Assembly: GCA_045130665.1 (NCBI GenBank)
Contig: JBGUQC010000004.1
Span: 186,001-250,000, forward strand
Direction: 5' to 3'
From: RGIG8124 sp045130665
GTDB lineage: Bacteria; Bacillota; Clostridia; Christensenellales; CAG-917
Length of the DNA stretch: 64,000 nucleotides
The notes under the pieces are model-generated. The model was not told the DNA's origin. It saw nothing but the letters and a program-made list of their open reading frames with translations, and searched no databases. Each line of letters opens with the position of its first letter. The first letter of the stretch is position 1. Positions 9,346-18,800 of this stretch are shown in pieces. A program made the position numbers and the translations under genes.

Positions 9346-10635
9346 ATGAACGACATAAAAAGAGACTTCTATCTAAATAAACTCATTTCTTCTAAAGAAA
9401 ATGGTCTTATTAAAGTAATCACTGGAGTTAGACGTTGCGGTAAAAGCTATTTGCTTTTCAATCTTTACTATGATTACTTAATTTCTCAAGGTATTAATGA
9501 TGAAAATATCATAAAAATACCTTTAGATGATGATGACTATGAAGAATATCGTGATCCTAAAAATCTATCCAAATATATTAAAAGTAAGATTATTAATAAA
9601 GATCAAAAATACTATGTTTTCATCGATGAAGTCCAATATGCCATTAAAAAGAGCGAGCTTAAAAGCGACAAACCAATTCCTCTTTATGGAGTTTTAAATG
9701 GTCTTCTAAGATTGCCTAATGTTGATATTTACGTTACTGGTAGCAACTCTAAACTTCTATCCAAGGATGTCATGACAGAATTTAGAGGTCGTGGTGATGA
9801 AGTTAAGATATATCCTCTTTCCTTTAAAGAAATCTATGAACATATTGGGGGCGATAAGTCAGAAGTCTTCGAAGAATATGCAAGATATGGTGGATTGCCT
9901 CTTGTATTATCTAAAAAATCACCTCGAGCTAAAGCAAAATATTTGTCTGATTTATTTAAAGAGGTCTACTTTAAGGATATTCTAGAACGTTATACTGTTG
10001 AGCTTCCTGAAGTTTTATCATTATTAACGGATAACTTATGTTCATCTATTGGATCTTTAACCAACTCATCTAAATTATCTAGAACAATTAAATCCACAAA
10101 GAATGTAAGTGTCCCTTCTAATACCATTTCAACATACTTAGATTATTTAGAAGAATCATTTTTATTCACTCAATCAAAACGATATGATGTGAAAGGCAAA
10201 AAGTATTTTTCATTTCCATCTAAATATTATTGCGTTGATATGGGTCTTAGAAATGCTCGAATTAATTTCCGCCAACAAGAAGAATCTCATATTATGGAAA
10301 ACATAATTTTTAATGAGCTTATTTCTCGTGGATACATGGTTGATATAGGCATTGTTGAAATATATCCAACAGATAATGGCAAAAAGAAACAAACCACATG
10401 TGAAATTGATTTCATTGCAAGTGATGGTATCAACAAATTTTATATACAATCTGCACTTAACATAGATGATGAGAGTAAAGAAAAAATCGAACTTCGTCCT
10501 TTACTTGCTACAAAAGATTCATTTAAAAAAATCATTGTAACTAAATCACGTATGTTACCTTGGCAAGATGATAATGGCATTTGGCACATAGGTTTATTTG
10601 ATTTTCTACTTGATAGTAATTATTTATCTTTTTAA
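9346..10635 (+). CDS. ATP-binding protein, AAA_14 with C-terminal DUF4143
   Basis: A 429-residue protein. Walker A is GVRRCGKS (residues 27-34) and Walker B is YVFIDEVQ (about 91-98). The sensor region has TGSNSKLL followed by the family's RGRGDEV segment. The C-terminal half has the DUF4143 nuclease-like pattern: ENIIFNEL, then CEIDFIA, with acidic residues and Lys spaced like a PD-(D/E)XK fold. This family is common in accessory regions of anaerobes and its cellular role is unknown. The gene runs against the surrounding transfer operon, has its own promoter, and is bracketed by 42-bp palindromes; its stop codon lies in the right copy. It looks like a later insertion. A strong AGAGG site is present before the ATG. 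Confidence 0.9.
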   Translation: MNDIKRDFYLNKLISSKENGLIKVITGVRRCGKSYLLFNLYYDYLISQGINDENIIKIPLDDDDYEEYRDPKNLSKYIKSKIINKDQKYYVFIDEVQYAIKKSELKSDKPIPLYGVLNGLLRLPNVDIYVTGSNSKLLSKDVMTEFRGRGDEVKIYPLSFKEIYEHIGGDKSEVFEEYARYGGLPLVLSKKSPRAKAKYLSDLFKEVYFKDILERYTVELPEVLSLLTDNLCSSIGSLTNSSKLSRTIKSTKNVSVPSNTISTYLDYLEESFLFTQSKRYDVKGKKYFSFPSKYYCVDMGLRNARINFRQQEESHIMENIIFNELISRGYMVDIGIVEIYPTDNGKKKQTTCEIDFIASDGINKFYIQSALNIDDESKEKIELRPLLATKDSFKKIIVTKSRMLPWQDDNGIWHIGLFDFLLDSNYLSF

Positions 10636-10669
10636 AAATAAGTCTACTAGTCGACTAAATTTTAAAAAG
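10628..10669. repeat. 42-bp palindromic repeat, right copy
   Basis: Near-identical to the copy at 9292-9333 (two differences, in the core). It begins inside the last codons of the ATPase gene and supplies its TAA stop. It ends five bases before the VirD4 stop codon. It could fold as a stem-loop and serve as a transcription end for both converging genes, but it lacks a classical long T-run. No clear target duplication is seen outside the two copies. Confidence 0.9.
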
Positions 10670-10674
10670 TTGTC

Positions 10675-12870
10675 TTAATGTATTGGCAATCCATCTCTAA
10701 TTGTTATCCCTATATCTGAAACGCCAAATTCTTTTTCGTATATCTCAATTGCCCTCTCTAAATATCTTGCAAATAATGTGTGCTTGTTATACTCCTTTAT
10801 AAAATATCTTGCTTGTGACTTTATAGCCTGGTACTCCTCGCCTATATGCTCTGCGTTTTCGTACTTGTATAGCGCTGTTGCATCCCATAAGTGCTTAAAA
10901 TTCTCTGTTAAATGAAACTTAATATCTTCTCTTCTTTTATCGAACATGTTCTTTCTCCTCCCGCGGGTTGTTTTTTTAATTTGTGTTTCTAAATATCTTT
11001 TCGGCCAGTTATACATAATCTCTCGTTCATTGAACGGATGCATTTCATGATTCTTCACCTTCGCATTCCCTATACTGTACAAAGGACATTGATATATAGG
11101 CGTAAATGTACTCTTTATAGGCTGGAAGCCAAATACTGTAATTATTGCATGCCCCATGTCTCCGTCTTTGTTGAGCTCTCTAAGCTCACTTGGATAGATT
11201 AAAGGTCTTTGTGTTAAATGTGTTGAAGTAGACGGCGTATCCTCGTTAGATGAGTCCATAGATACATTCACAGACGTCACCGTGTAATTTCCACATTTTT
11301 TAGAGAATTCTTCTGTTGTGTCTAGATCTGAAGTACCAATGAAGACATGTATATTACAGTTACTCTTTATAATGTCTGCACTTGTAATGCCGTATACATT
11401 CTTAAGTTGGGCATAACTTTGGATTACCATTGAAAACCATATCTTTCTGCTTCTGCCTACAGTAATCATTTGCTCTATCTTGGATATCTTTGGAAGATTC
11501 CCAAATTCATCTAGTAAGAAGAATACATCTCTTGGAAGTGCCAGGTTTGCTTCTTTATTTGCTCTAGATACTAGGTCTTTATATGCTTGCAACACAATTA
11601 AGGATGCAAGTGGATGTCTTGTTGCTTTTTCATCCGGTATTTGCAGAAAATATGCCGTTGGCGTATCTGCCATACCAATGAAGTCTGCCTCGTCTTGAGA
11701 TGTTAGTGCACAGATAGATAAATCAGAAAACATTGAAAGTGCGTTTTGCATTGTACTTGTGAAGGATCCCATCATCTTTTCTGGTGCACCTAATACTTGT
11801 CTAGATAATGAGAAAGCTTTAGATGTTGCATCTCTGTTTTCAAAGTACTTTTTTAGTTCTGCACAATTCTTATCTGTGCTGTTTGCTATTTTTGTAAGAT
11901 TATAGAAGTTATATTTTTCTCTTGTTATATGAAGTCCTTCTACCTCGGCATCTTCTAGCATAGCTAGGGCAATTGCAAGTATCATGTTTTGTGCTCCGTT
12001 ATCCCATATAGGATCTCCCATACTAGAATTCCTTGGGTATATTGCCATTACTATGTCATGAAGGGTTTCGTATATCTCATCTTCTAGTCTTTGGCAATAT
12101 GCAAGTACTTGCTCTTCCATTGCTTCTTTACTTGGGTATTTAACATCATTGAAAGAATATATGCCCTTTTCTTCATCCATCTTCACCTTATCCTTTACAT
12201 GTAATATCTCTTGTTTCATATCCCATGCTCTAACCATAGGATTCCATCTAATAGATGAGTATGGATTTCTTAGGTCTATAACCTTTATCTTATATCCTCT
12301 CTTTTTCAGTGCTCCTGCATGAGTTTTAAACAATTCTCCCTTTGGATCTGCAATGAAGAGAGATGGTTTTGCCTTTATTAGAGATAGTATCTCTATTGTT
12401 GGGGATATGAACGAGGATGTCTTACCAGAACCGGTTGTTCCTAGAATTAAGGTGTGTGCGGGTTTTGCAAAGTTAATGTGTATATCTTCATCTTTATATT
12501 CTGCTTTAATTGGTATTCCTACACTCTTAACCTTCTCTAGATTCTTGTAAGATGAACTAGTAAATATTTCATCCACCTCATTATCTGTTAGGAATCTAGC
12601 GTTTTCTAAATTTGCCTTAACTCCATCTAAGTTTTTAGTACTTAAGAAATCTCTCGTTCCTTTCCCCTTATACTTCCTTATAAACACCAATGCGGATACT
12701 ATTAGAAGTGCAATAGTACTAAGTGTTACAAGGTACGTATCTTTATCCTGAATAACCTCGTTTATTCCTTGTCTCTTAGCTATGCCTACGAGTATTCCGG
12801 AGACAACGTAGGCAATAACTAAAAGAACCGCTATGGAGGTCAATAATAAGGCTAGTTTTTTGTTATTCAC
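10675..12870 (-). CDS. VirD4/TraG-type conjugation coupling ATPase
   Basis: A roughly 730-residue type IV coupling protein. Two N-terminal membrane segments (about residues 5-30 and 48-65) are followed by the ATPase domain: Walker A GTTGSGKT near residue 145 and Walker B FFLLDEFGNLPK about 300 residues later. It links the DNA-relaxase complex to the secretion channel. I prefer a GTG start at 12870, two bases after the upstream gene's stop. An in-frame TTG at 12882 would overlap that gene by 10 bases. Neither has a strong ribosome site, so coupled translation is likely. The plus-strand ATPase cassette separates it from the surface-protein and pilin genes. Confidence 0.93.
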   Translation of the reverse strand: MNNKKLALLLTSIAVLLVIAYVVSGILVGIAKRQGINEVIQDKDTYLVTLSTIALLIVSALVFIRKYKGKGTRDFLSTKNLDGVKANLENARFLTDNEVDEIFTSSSYKNLEKVKSVGIPIKAEYKDEDIHINFAKPAHTLILGTTGSGKTSSFISPTIEILSLIKAKPSLFIADPKGELFKTHAGALKKRGYKIKVIDLRNPYSSIRWNPMVRAWDMKQEILHVKDKVKMDEEKGIYSFNDVKYPSKEAMEEQVLAYCQRLEDEIYETLHDIVMAIYPRNSSMGDPIWDNGAQNMILAIALAMLEDAEVEGLHITREKYNFYNLTKIANSTDKNCAELKKYFENRDATSKAFSLSRQVLGAPEKMMGSFTSTMQNALSMFSDLSICALTSQDEADFIGMADTPTAYFLQIPDEKATRHPLASLIVLQAYKDLVSRANKEANLALPRDVFFLLDEFGNLPKISKIEQMITVGRSRKIWFSMVIQSYAQLKNVYGITSADIIKSNCNIHVFIGTSDLDTTEEFSKKCGNYTVTSVNVSMDSSNEDTPSTSTHLTQRPLIYPSELRELNKDGDMGHAIITVFGFQPIKSTFTPIYQCPLYSIGNAKVKNHEMHPFNEREIMYNWPKRYLETQIKKTTRGRRKNMFDKRREDIKFHLTENFKHLWDATALYKYENAEHIGEEYQAIKSQARYFIKEYNKHTLFARYLERAIEIYEKEFGVSDIGITIRDGLPIH

Positions 12871-12872
12871 TT

Positions 12873-13442
12873 TTATGCACAAATATCTTTAAATACTCTT
12901 TCAAATAAATCATTTACTGATTTAACACTTTCTATGCTTTGAACCGGCTTCTTTTCGAGATCAACATATAATGTTGGATGTAAATCTTTAATGTTTTTCT
13001 TAATATGTACTACACCATTATCAAGATTCATTGAACAATGCGGCCCATTAATGCCGTAGAAAAGATAATTGTATAATCTCACTGCTCCTTCTGAATCTAC
13101 ACTATCTGTTGGATGGAAGTTATTATCTCCAGCTCTTAATTCTTTTGTGAAGATAAATTCATTTGGATCTATCCCTGAAATTTCTATACGTTTTTTTAAA
13201 TCTGTACAACGATGTTTCGCTATTTTTAATGTTGCACCTGTCCACCAACTCATCAAATCAGAAATTGCATGGAATATTTCTCCTGTTTCTTTATCATATG
13301 TTGCTCTAAAAATAATGCCATTTGCATTTGTCTCGAATGACTTTTCATTCTTTAAATAACTATTTTGTTCTAGTCTAATTTTTTCTTGTTTTAAAAACTC
13401 TTTTAGTTCATCAAATTTAATTTTGATTTTTACATTTTGCAT
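12873..13442 (-). CDS. Unknown protein of the conjugative element
   Basis: I do not recognise this protein of about 189 residues. It is soluble in appearance, with no signal or membrane segment. It has a conserved-looking SDLMSWWTGATLK block followed by HRCTDLKKRIE, and an N-terminal charged helix. The ATG at 13442 is chosen because AAGGA lies four bases, and GGAGG 13 bases, upstream. An ATG at 13469 overlapping the previous stop (ATGA) is the alternative and would add nine residues. The tight packing with VirD4 suggests an accessory transfer role, which is inference only. Confidence 0.6.
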   Translation of the reverse strand: MQNVKIKIKFDELKEFLKQEKIRLEQNSYLKNEKSFETNANGIIFRATYDKETGEIFHAISDLMSWWTGATLKIAKHRCTDLKKRIEISGIDPNEFIFTKELRAGDNNFHPTDSVDSEGAVRLYNYLFYGINGPHCSMNLDNGVVHIKKNIKDLHPTLYVDLEKKPVQSIESVKSVNDLFERVFKDICA

Positions 13443-13465
13443 GTATTCCTTTTTTCCTCCTTTCT

Positions 13466-13720
13466 TCATGCTATTTGTGGTGCCTTTTCATTATCTGGCC
13501 ATGTTTCTGTTTCTTCTTTTTCAACTATTCTCTTTAATATGTCTGCTCCATATGTTTCCTTTATATAGAGAATAATGTCTCTTCCTAGCTTGCAAGGGTG
13601 AGTACAAACTGCACAACAATATCCAACTACACCCATGTTAAAAGCATTTGCCTTCTCTTTGAGAGAATATAATCTTTGCTCATTACAAAACTTGTATAAT
13701 TTCTTAAAGTTAAAATACAT
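13466..13720 (-). CDS. Small Cys-containing unknown protein of the element
   Basis: An 84-residue protein with a strong GGAGGTG site seven bases before ATG. The centre carries a cluster of cysteines (GYCCAVCTHPCKLG) that could bind a metal, followed by an acidic C-terminus. I know no family for it. It lies between a small unknown gene and another unknown gene in the same orientation as VirD4, and its stop overlaps the alternative start of the next gene. Confidence 0.55.
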   Translation of the reverse strand: MYFNFKKLYKFCNEQRLYSLKEKANAFNMGVVGYCCAVCTHPCKLGRDIILYIKETYGADILKRIVEKEETETWPDNEKAPQIA

Positions 13721-13739
13721 TTGTACACCTCCTTATTCT

Positions 13740-13949
13740 TTAATTTTTACTTTCTTGTTCGTGATAACTTTGAAGAGCTATTTCATTCCATCTGTGTCTG
13801 CTGATATCTCTTATAGGTATCTCACGCTTTTTTATCTTTCTATCTTGTTCTATTTCTTCCATGTCTATCTTCTCTATTAAGTCTGCTAGACCATCTTCAA
13901 CATAGAAAGAACGAATTCTACCATTGATCTTTATCTTTACTTTCTTCAT
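13740..13949 (-). CDS. Small basic protein, possible sigma-factor-like N-terminal domain
   Basis: A 69-residue protein whose ATG has an ideal AAGGAGG site. It begins with a beta-like segment (KVKIKINGRIRSFYV) followed by charged helices. The pattern resembles the N-terminal part of small sigma-70-like or DUF1492 proteins found in mobile elements of Clostridia, but the region 4 helix-turn-helix is absent. It may be an independent small regulator or a shortened relative. It is the first gene after the structured leader at 13979-14030. Confidence 0.5.
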   Translation of the reverse strand: MKKVKIKINGRIRSFYVEDGLADLIEKIDMEEIEQDRKIKKREIPIRDISRHRWNEIALQSYHEQESKN

Positions 13950-13978
13950 TTTTCCTCCTTTTTCTTTTTTTAATACAA

Positions 13979-14030
13979 AGAGACCCAGTATCTACAAAGC
14001 ACCTATGTGCTCTATATTTACCAGGTCTCT
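13979..14030 (-). promoter_or_regulatory. Long leader stem-loop ahead of the transfer genes
   Basis: On the minus strand, AGAGACCTGGTA pairs with TACTGGGTCTCT, giving 12 pairs if two G-U pairs are allowed. The stem encloses a smaller perfect hairpin (AGCAC/GTGCT arms at 13998-14011). It ends about 30 bases before the ATG of the 69-residue gene. It may be a leader RNA, an attenuator, the terminator of the zinc-ribbon gene upstream, or an origin-like inverted repeat. It matches no riboswitch I know. Confidence 0.6.
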
Positions 14031-14110
14031 ATCTTAACGTGATTATGACTCTTTTTAGTAAATGTTAGACTAAAGCTTACGTTTAATCCCTTTTATTAAA
14101 TTAAATCTTT

Positions 14111-14290
14111 TTAGTATTTGTCTTCTATTATGTCTTGTTGCTTGTTTATTATCTGTGTACTACTTTTCCCTTGGGCATCTGATACAAACAAATAATACTT
14201 TTTACACTTACAACATCTTATTAATACATTCGTTATCCCTAATGCCCTTCCCCCATTGTGCTTACAATTTGGGCAAGAGATGTTTAACAT
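14111..14290 (-). CDS. Small zinc-ribbon protein
   Basis: A 59-residue protein with two CxxC knuckles (CPNC near residue 6 and CCKC near residue 29), as in Com-like or transcription-associated zinc ribbons. The ATG at 14290 has AAGGAGG six bases upstream. An in-frame upstream ATG at 14347 lacks a ribosome site and is not used. Small zinc ribbons of this type are common in conjugative elements and phages as regulators. The partner is unknown. Confidence 0.6.
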   Translation of the reverse strand: MLNISCPNCKHNGGRALGITNVLIRCCKCKKYYLFVSDAQGKSSTQIINKQQDIIEDKY

Positions 14291-14483
14291 TTTTATCCTC
14301 CTTATATATTGTTTATTTATTATTTTAGTGACTACGTCACAGGACAATTTATTTTATTTACCTTAGAAGAGATATATGTATCTTTCTCTCTATTTATCTT
14401 TGATCCAGAAAACTACTGTTTCTCTAAATTTCTTTTCTTAGCTTTTCTATTTATCTTTTACTATCTTTATCTTTCTATATATC

Positions 14484-14501
14484 GTCTGTAATTATACAGA
14501 C
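14484..14501. promoter_or_regulatory. Perfect 18-bp palindrome overlapping a -10 box
   Basis: GTCTGTA and TACAGAC arms are separated by four bases. Read on the minus strand, the centre contains TATAAT, a perfect -10 facing the zinc-ribbon gene. A matching -35 is weak. The layout is that of a repressor site over a promoter. The adjacent LexA-like protein is an obvious but untested candidate to bind it. Confidence 0.6.
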
Positions 14502-14514
14502 TAATGTTAGATAG

Positions 14515-14552
14515 AATTATTTATTCTAAATAATTATTTGCTTTCAGCAAAT
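14515..14552 (-). terminator. Tandem stem-loops downstream of lexA
   Basis: Two perfect hairpins sit side by side: ATTTGCT/AGCAAAT arms at 14536-14552 and AATTATTTA/TAAATAATT arms at 14515-14535, each with a three-base loop. On the minus strand they follow the lexA stop by about 70 bases. The first is followed by AATTATTT, not a clean T-run, so termination is plausible but not certain. Confidence 0.5.
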
Positions 14553-14619
14553 GTAATATTTGTTAATATCAAGCATTAATAACTATGTTACTTATCATAC
14601 TAGAGAGGAGTATATATAA

Positions 14620-15228
14620 TTAGTAAATATTCTTGATAACTCTAACAGCTACTCCCTGGACAGATACTTCATCAAAGACCATGTCTCTCATATTTTTATT
14701 CTCTGGATGAAGAATGATCTTCTTATGTTTGTCATCTATGAATATTCTCTTCAGTGTTGTCTCGTTTTCTACAAGAGCAACTATTATCTGTCCATCTTGT
14801 GCTTGATGTGTATTATGTACAAGAACTAGATCTCCATCTTCTATACCTGCATCTATCATAGAATCACCATAAGCTCTTAATAGATAGAATTGTCCGGTTC
14901 CTGTTAGTTCTCTTGGAAGAGTTAATACAGATTCAATATTTTCTTCTGCAAGTACTGGTGTACCGCAAGCAACTGAGCCAACTAAAGGAACATTAAGTAC
15001 TTCTTTCTGCATTTTCTTCATATTAGGAGTAATTATGCCCCTAGCACCACTCTCTTGCTCAATCATGCCTAAGTCAACCATTGTCTTTAAGTTTTGGAAA
15101 ATACATTGTTTAGTAACACCAAAATGTTCTGCGATATCTTGCATAGTTGGTACTTTACAATTTTCACAGAAGTACTGATCTATGTACTCCACTATATCTT
15201 GCATGAACTGTCTTGTCTTAGGTCTCAT
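14620..15228 (-). CDS. lexA: LexA-family transcriptional repressor
   Basis: A 202-residue protein with the LexA layout. The N-terminal winged helix (about residues 1-70) contains PTMQDIAEHFGVTKQCIFQNL. The C-terminal S24 self-cleavage domain has Ser123 in GDSMID and Lys160 in ETTLKR. The cleavage bond reads Cys88-Gly89 where most LexA proteins have Ala-Gly; UmuD of E. coli also uses Cys-Gly. LexA repressors are inactivated by RecA filaments after DNA damage. The ATG has AAGGAGC upstream and the gene has its own consensus promoter. No GAAC-N4-GTTC box is visible there. Beside a conjugative element it could be an element switch instead of the host SOS regulator. Confidence 0.9.
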   Translation of the reverse strand: MRPKTRQFMQDIVEYIDQYFCENCKVPTMQDIAEHFGVTKQCIFQNLKTMVDLGMIEQESGARGIITPNMKKMQKEVLNVPLVGSVACGTPVLAEENIESVLTLPRELTGTGQFYLLRAYGDSMIDAGIEDGDLVLVHNTHQAQDGQIIVALVENETTLKRIFIDDKHKKIILHPENKNMRDMVFDEVSVQGVAVRVIKNIY

Positions 15229-15273
15229 AAGTGCTCCTTTTTGCTTTTCTTTACTTTTGTTTATCTTGGCTAG

Positions 15274-15302
15274 ATATTAGCACCATATTTTAGGGTTGTC
15301 AA
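15274..15302 (-). promoter_or_regulatory. Strong promoter of lexA
   Basis: Minus-strand TTGACA (-35, perfect consensus) and TAATAT (-10) are separated by 17 bases. The start codon follows about 45 bases after the -10. I see no LexA-type dyad in or around it. Confidence 0.8.
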
Positions 15303-15360
15303 GTATTTTTCTTAACTTTTTTCAATATTTTTTCAAAAATTTTATAATATTTTTATCTTA

Positions 15361-15390
15361 AATAAAAAAGAGTCTATAAAATAGACTCGT
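15361..15390 (-). terminator. Intrinsic terminator of the Hsp70/TPR operon
   Basis: On the minus strand, GAGTCTA and TAGACTC form a seven-pair stem with a five-base loop, followed by a TTTTTTATTT run. It lies about 40 bases after the last gene of the operon and separates it from lexA. Confidence 0.85.
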
Positions 15391-15427
15391 TATATTTTAA
15401 CATTTGTAAATATTTTTTTTTATTAAT

Positions 15428-15832
15428 TTATCTCCTTTTTAATACTCTAAATAAAACTACACCACCAACTATTACTCCACTAACAACAAGAATCCAAACC
15501 CAAGAATTATCTTTTTTACTTGATGACCCGCTTGATTTGTTTCCACTCCAAGATGGACATCTAGAACATGATGATTCACAAGCTCCACAATTATTACAAA
15601 TATACCATCCACATCTACTACAACGAGAATTATTTTTACTACTTATAGAAGCATGACATCTCCAACAAACATTGTTGTATTCATATGCTGTTAATGGTGC
15701 ATTACAAATTTCATGGTTATGTGTAAATTCACACATATCTTCATGCCTCTCATAATTAATAGTCAAAGCACTAGATATAAACACAAATGTGCATAATATT
15801 AATAATATTACTATCAATAGTCTTTTATACAT
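15428..15832 (-). CDS. Cys-rich membrane protein ending the Hsp70/TPR operon
   Basis: A 134-residue protein with an N-terminal hydrophobic segment (residues 4-22, signal or anchor). A dense cysteine domain of about residues 50-95 contains CWRC, CSRCG, CNNCGAC and CSRC, enough for two or more metal sites. A Ser/Gly linker leads to a C-terminal membrane helix (about 112-130) and a basic end. I know no named family. It lies 14 bases after the TPR protein gene and shares its terminator, so it is probably part of the same membrane assembly. Confidence 0.7.
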   Translation of the reverse strand: MYKRLLIVILLILCTFVFISSALTINYERHEDMCEFTHNHEICNAPLTAYEYNNVCWRCHASISSKNNSRCSRCGWYICNNCGACESSCSRCPSWSGNKSSGSSSKKDNSWVWILVVSGVIVGGVVLFRVLKRR

Positions 15833-15845
15833 AATGACTTAATAA

Positions 15846-18800
15846 TTAATATATAGTGAAAAAGAATGTTTCAGACGTTTTATTGATATAAACATAAGCA
15901 CCAATTTTTCCATTTCTCATTTCTAATCCATAAACATTAAAAATGTACAAGATATCCGATGAATTTTTTTGATTTATCACATAAAAATACAATTTTGAAT
16001 TTTCATATTTCGTATTAAAATAGTATGACTTTGAATATGATTTATCATTTGGAATATTATAACTTAAATATTGTCCTCCACCGGAGGAATTGTCGTGCCA
16101 TTGAAAATAATAATTCGAATAGGAAAATTCTGCTCCATAAATTATTGATCTAAAATCCATTGATGCGAAATATGAAGAACAGTCCCAAATTGTAGAAGAA
16201 TCTATATCAAGTAATTTCTTATAAGCACTTCTAGCATTATTACCTCTACTATCAGAATAGTATGTAATATTAATATCGGATATATAACTTTTAATACTGT
16301 TAAACTGCGTTTTAATTGTGGACACATCTTTATAGTCAGAAGGTAGTTCTTCTATATATTCCGATATAGATTCATTTTTTGACTTGGTGCCATCATAAGA
16401 CTTAATCTCTGAAATTAGCAAATCATAAATTGGTGAACAACATATGTCTTGATATCTATTTTTAATATACGAAATATTATTATAGTTCGATGGTATTTTA
16501 TTAAAAAGCAAATTAATTTCATAACTATAAGAACTCTTATAATTATTAACAAGATATTGAACTCTTTTATAATAGTATTCAGTTTCATATTTGTCAGAAT
16601 CTTCATAATTATTAGGAAGATCATTTAAAATACTTTCGATATCATTATGATAAGTATTGCCATTGGTATGTTCTACATAATAAATCAAATTATTATATAA
16701 CTTTTGTCTGTGTGCATGAATTGAAACTGGGACAACAACTGAAATAGCTATCACAATAAATAGAATAATTGAAATAATAATTATTTTCTTTCTTTTCTTT
16801 GCATTTTTTTGCTTTTGCTTTACGGCATCAATAATACTACGAATATATTCAGCCTTTTCTTTGGAATCTTTAAATGATTTTTTAGCTAAAGACGCATATA
16901 ATCCATACGCTTTTTCCAAATCATTTAAACTATAAGAAGTACTGAGTTTTTCAGCCTCATTATAAACCTTTATATCCTTTGCATATTGAATCTCTTTTTC
17001 ACACTTGGAGATGTATTCCGAGGAATCCAAATAAGATGATATCTCTTTAAAAATTTCTAATGCTTTATCATATTTTTTATTCTCAAATAATTCAACGGCT
17101 TCTTTATACTTAATTTTGCCATATTCCTCAAAACACTGTGAATAAAGAATATCGGCATCAGGATATTCACCTTTAATCTCATTCAGAAGATTAATTGCTT
17201 CCCTATATTGCTTATTGTCATAATACTGTTTTGCACTTTGATAAACTGAAATACAATAAAGAATTCTATACTTTTTGGCTTTTTCTTCGGAATCTTTATA
17301 ATTAGCTAGTTTTGCAAAGGCTTCACTGGCTTCTTTATAGTTATGATTATCAGCCAAAGTTTGAGCTTTTTTATATTCTTCTTTTTGTATACTCTCTTCA
17401 CACCTTTTAATATAATCTTGAGAATCCTTGTAATCAGGTATTTCTTTAAAAACATCCAAAGCAGCATTATACTTTCTATCTTTATAAAGCGAGATAGCTG
17501 TAGAATAACTTGTAGCAGCTTTCTTTCCATTTTGTATTATTGTTTCGGTAGGTATTGGTTTTATATAGTTAGAAGCATTTCTAAACAAATTATCATAAGA
17601 ATTCCTAACACTTGAAAATTTACTAATTCCATATGAACTTGTATAGTAACCAAGATCTCGTAAGAAAGATTTTACAGTTTTTCCACCAACAGACCAATCT
17701 TCAGGACACTTTGAAATGACATCTTTTAAGAAAAGACCTTTAAATGTGAGATTGCCAACTCCTGAACCCATTTCCATCATGTAATCACCACATTCTAGGA
17801 AACCAATCAATCCGAAAGCACTGGCTTCAATATTTTCAATAGCGTCATTTGTGAACAATTCAGGATCAAAATAATGTAAATAATAATATTTGCAAAGTAA
17901 GTTATCTACATCTCGTGGCGAATTAATTACATTAGCAAATTGAGGAATGCCCATTATATCATTATATCTAATTATTGATGGCGTTCTCTTTAAAAGATTG
18001 ATCGCGGTTTTTAGTTTTTCGACCTTCCCAGACCAACGAGCAATTTCTAATTCAAAATTTGTCAATCTATTAAGCATGTTTCCAAATACCTTATACACTT
18101 CTTTAGGCAGTCCAGCAGAAACAATAAGATTAACAAAATTATATATATTTGTAGAATTAGGATCGTTTTTTATTCTCCTAATAGTTGATAAATACGAGGC
18201 ATACCACTCGGAATTTTGAAACGCGAAAAATCCCAAAATCTTTATACACAATTCAAACTCACCTTCGTCTAACTTACTATTCTTATCTTTTATATTTTGA
18301 AAATAATACACATAATTATTAGCAAGTAATTCGGTATTTTTTTTGACAATATCAAATTTAATATTTTTTTGTCCGTCAATATCTAAGAAAGCATGCACCA
18401 AATCGACCAAAACAGTGCAATGTTCTTTGGAATCTTTATCCTCTAATAATTTAAAAACAGGTCTAAAATATAAATTTTTTATTTCATTGTCATCGTTTTC
18501 TAAAATGCCCTTTTTTACAAAATATAAATAGGAACGATATACATTTGGTCTAGTAATAAAACTCTTTGGTAATCCACAAACAAATTCAATATTACTTTTT
18601 AAGACATCTTTATTCTCTGCTTTTGAAAAAGATAATTCTATCTTTTCAGATAAAATATCCTCTAATGTTCCGAGATATTTTTCATTTATTAAAGATACTT
18701 CATTGAAAAACGTGGTAATCGTATTTGATGAAAAATTTGTTAGTTCTGAGGAAACACGCTTAACAAATTCTTCAAATAAACAATCTTTAAAAGATTCCAA

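Larger units (their letters stand above)
14291..14619. other. Non-coding regulatory stretch between the zinc-ribbon gene and lexA
   Basis: No convincing gene is seen in these 330 very AT-rich bases. They hold the perfect 18-bp palindrome at 14484-14501 and two adjacent stem-loops at 14515-14552, all listed separately. The arrangement suggests the 3' end of the lexA transcript followed by a controlled promoter for the zinc-ribbon gene. Confidence 0.6.

Noticed and set aside
10628..10669. Right 42-bp palindrome as simply a terminator
   Set aside because: It lacks a long T-run and has a near-identical copy at the promoter end of the same gene, so a plain terminator does not explain it, though a secondary role is possible.
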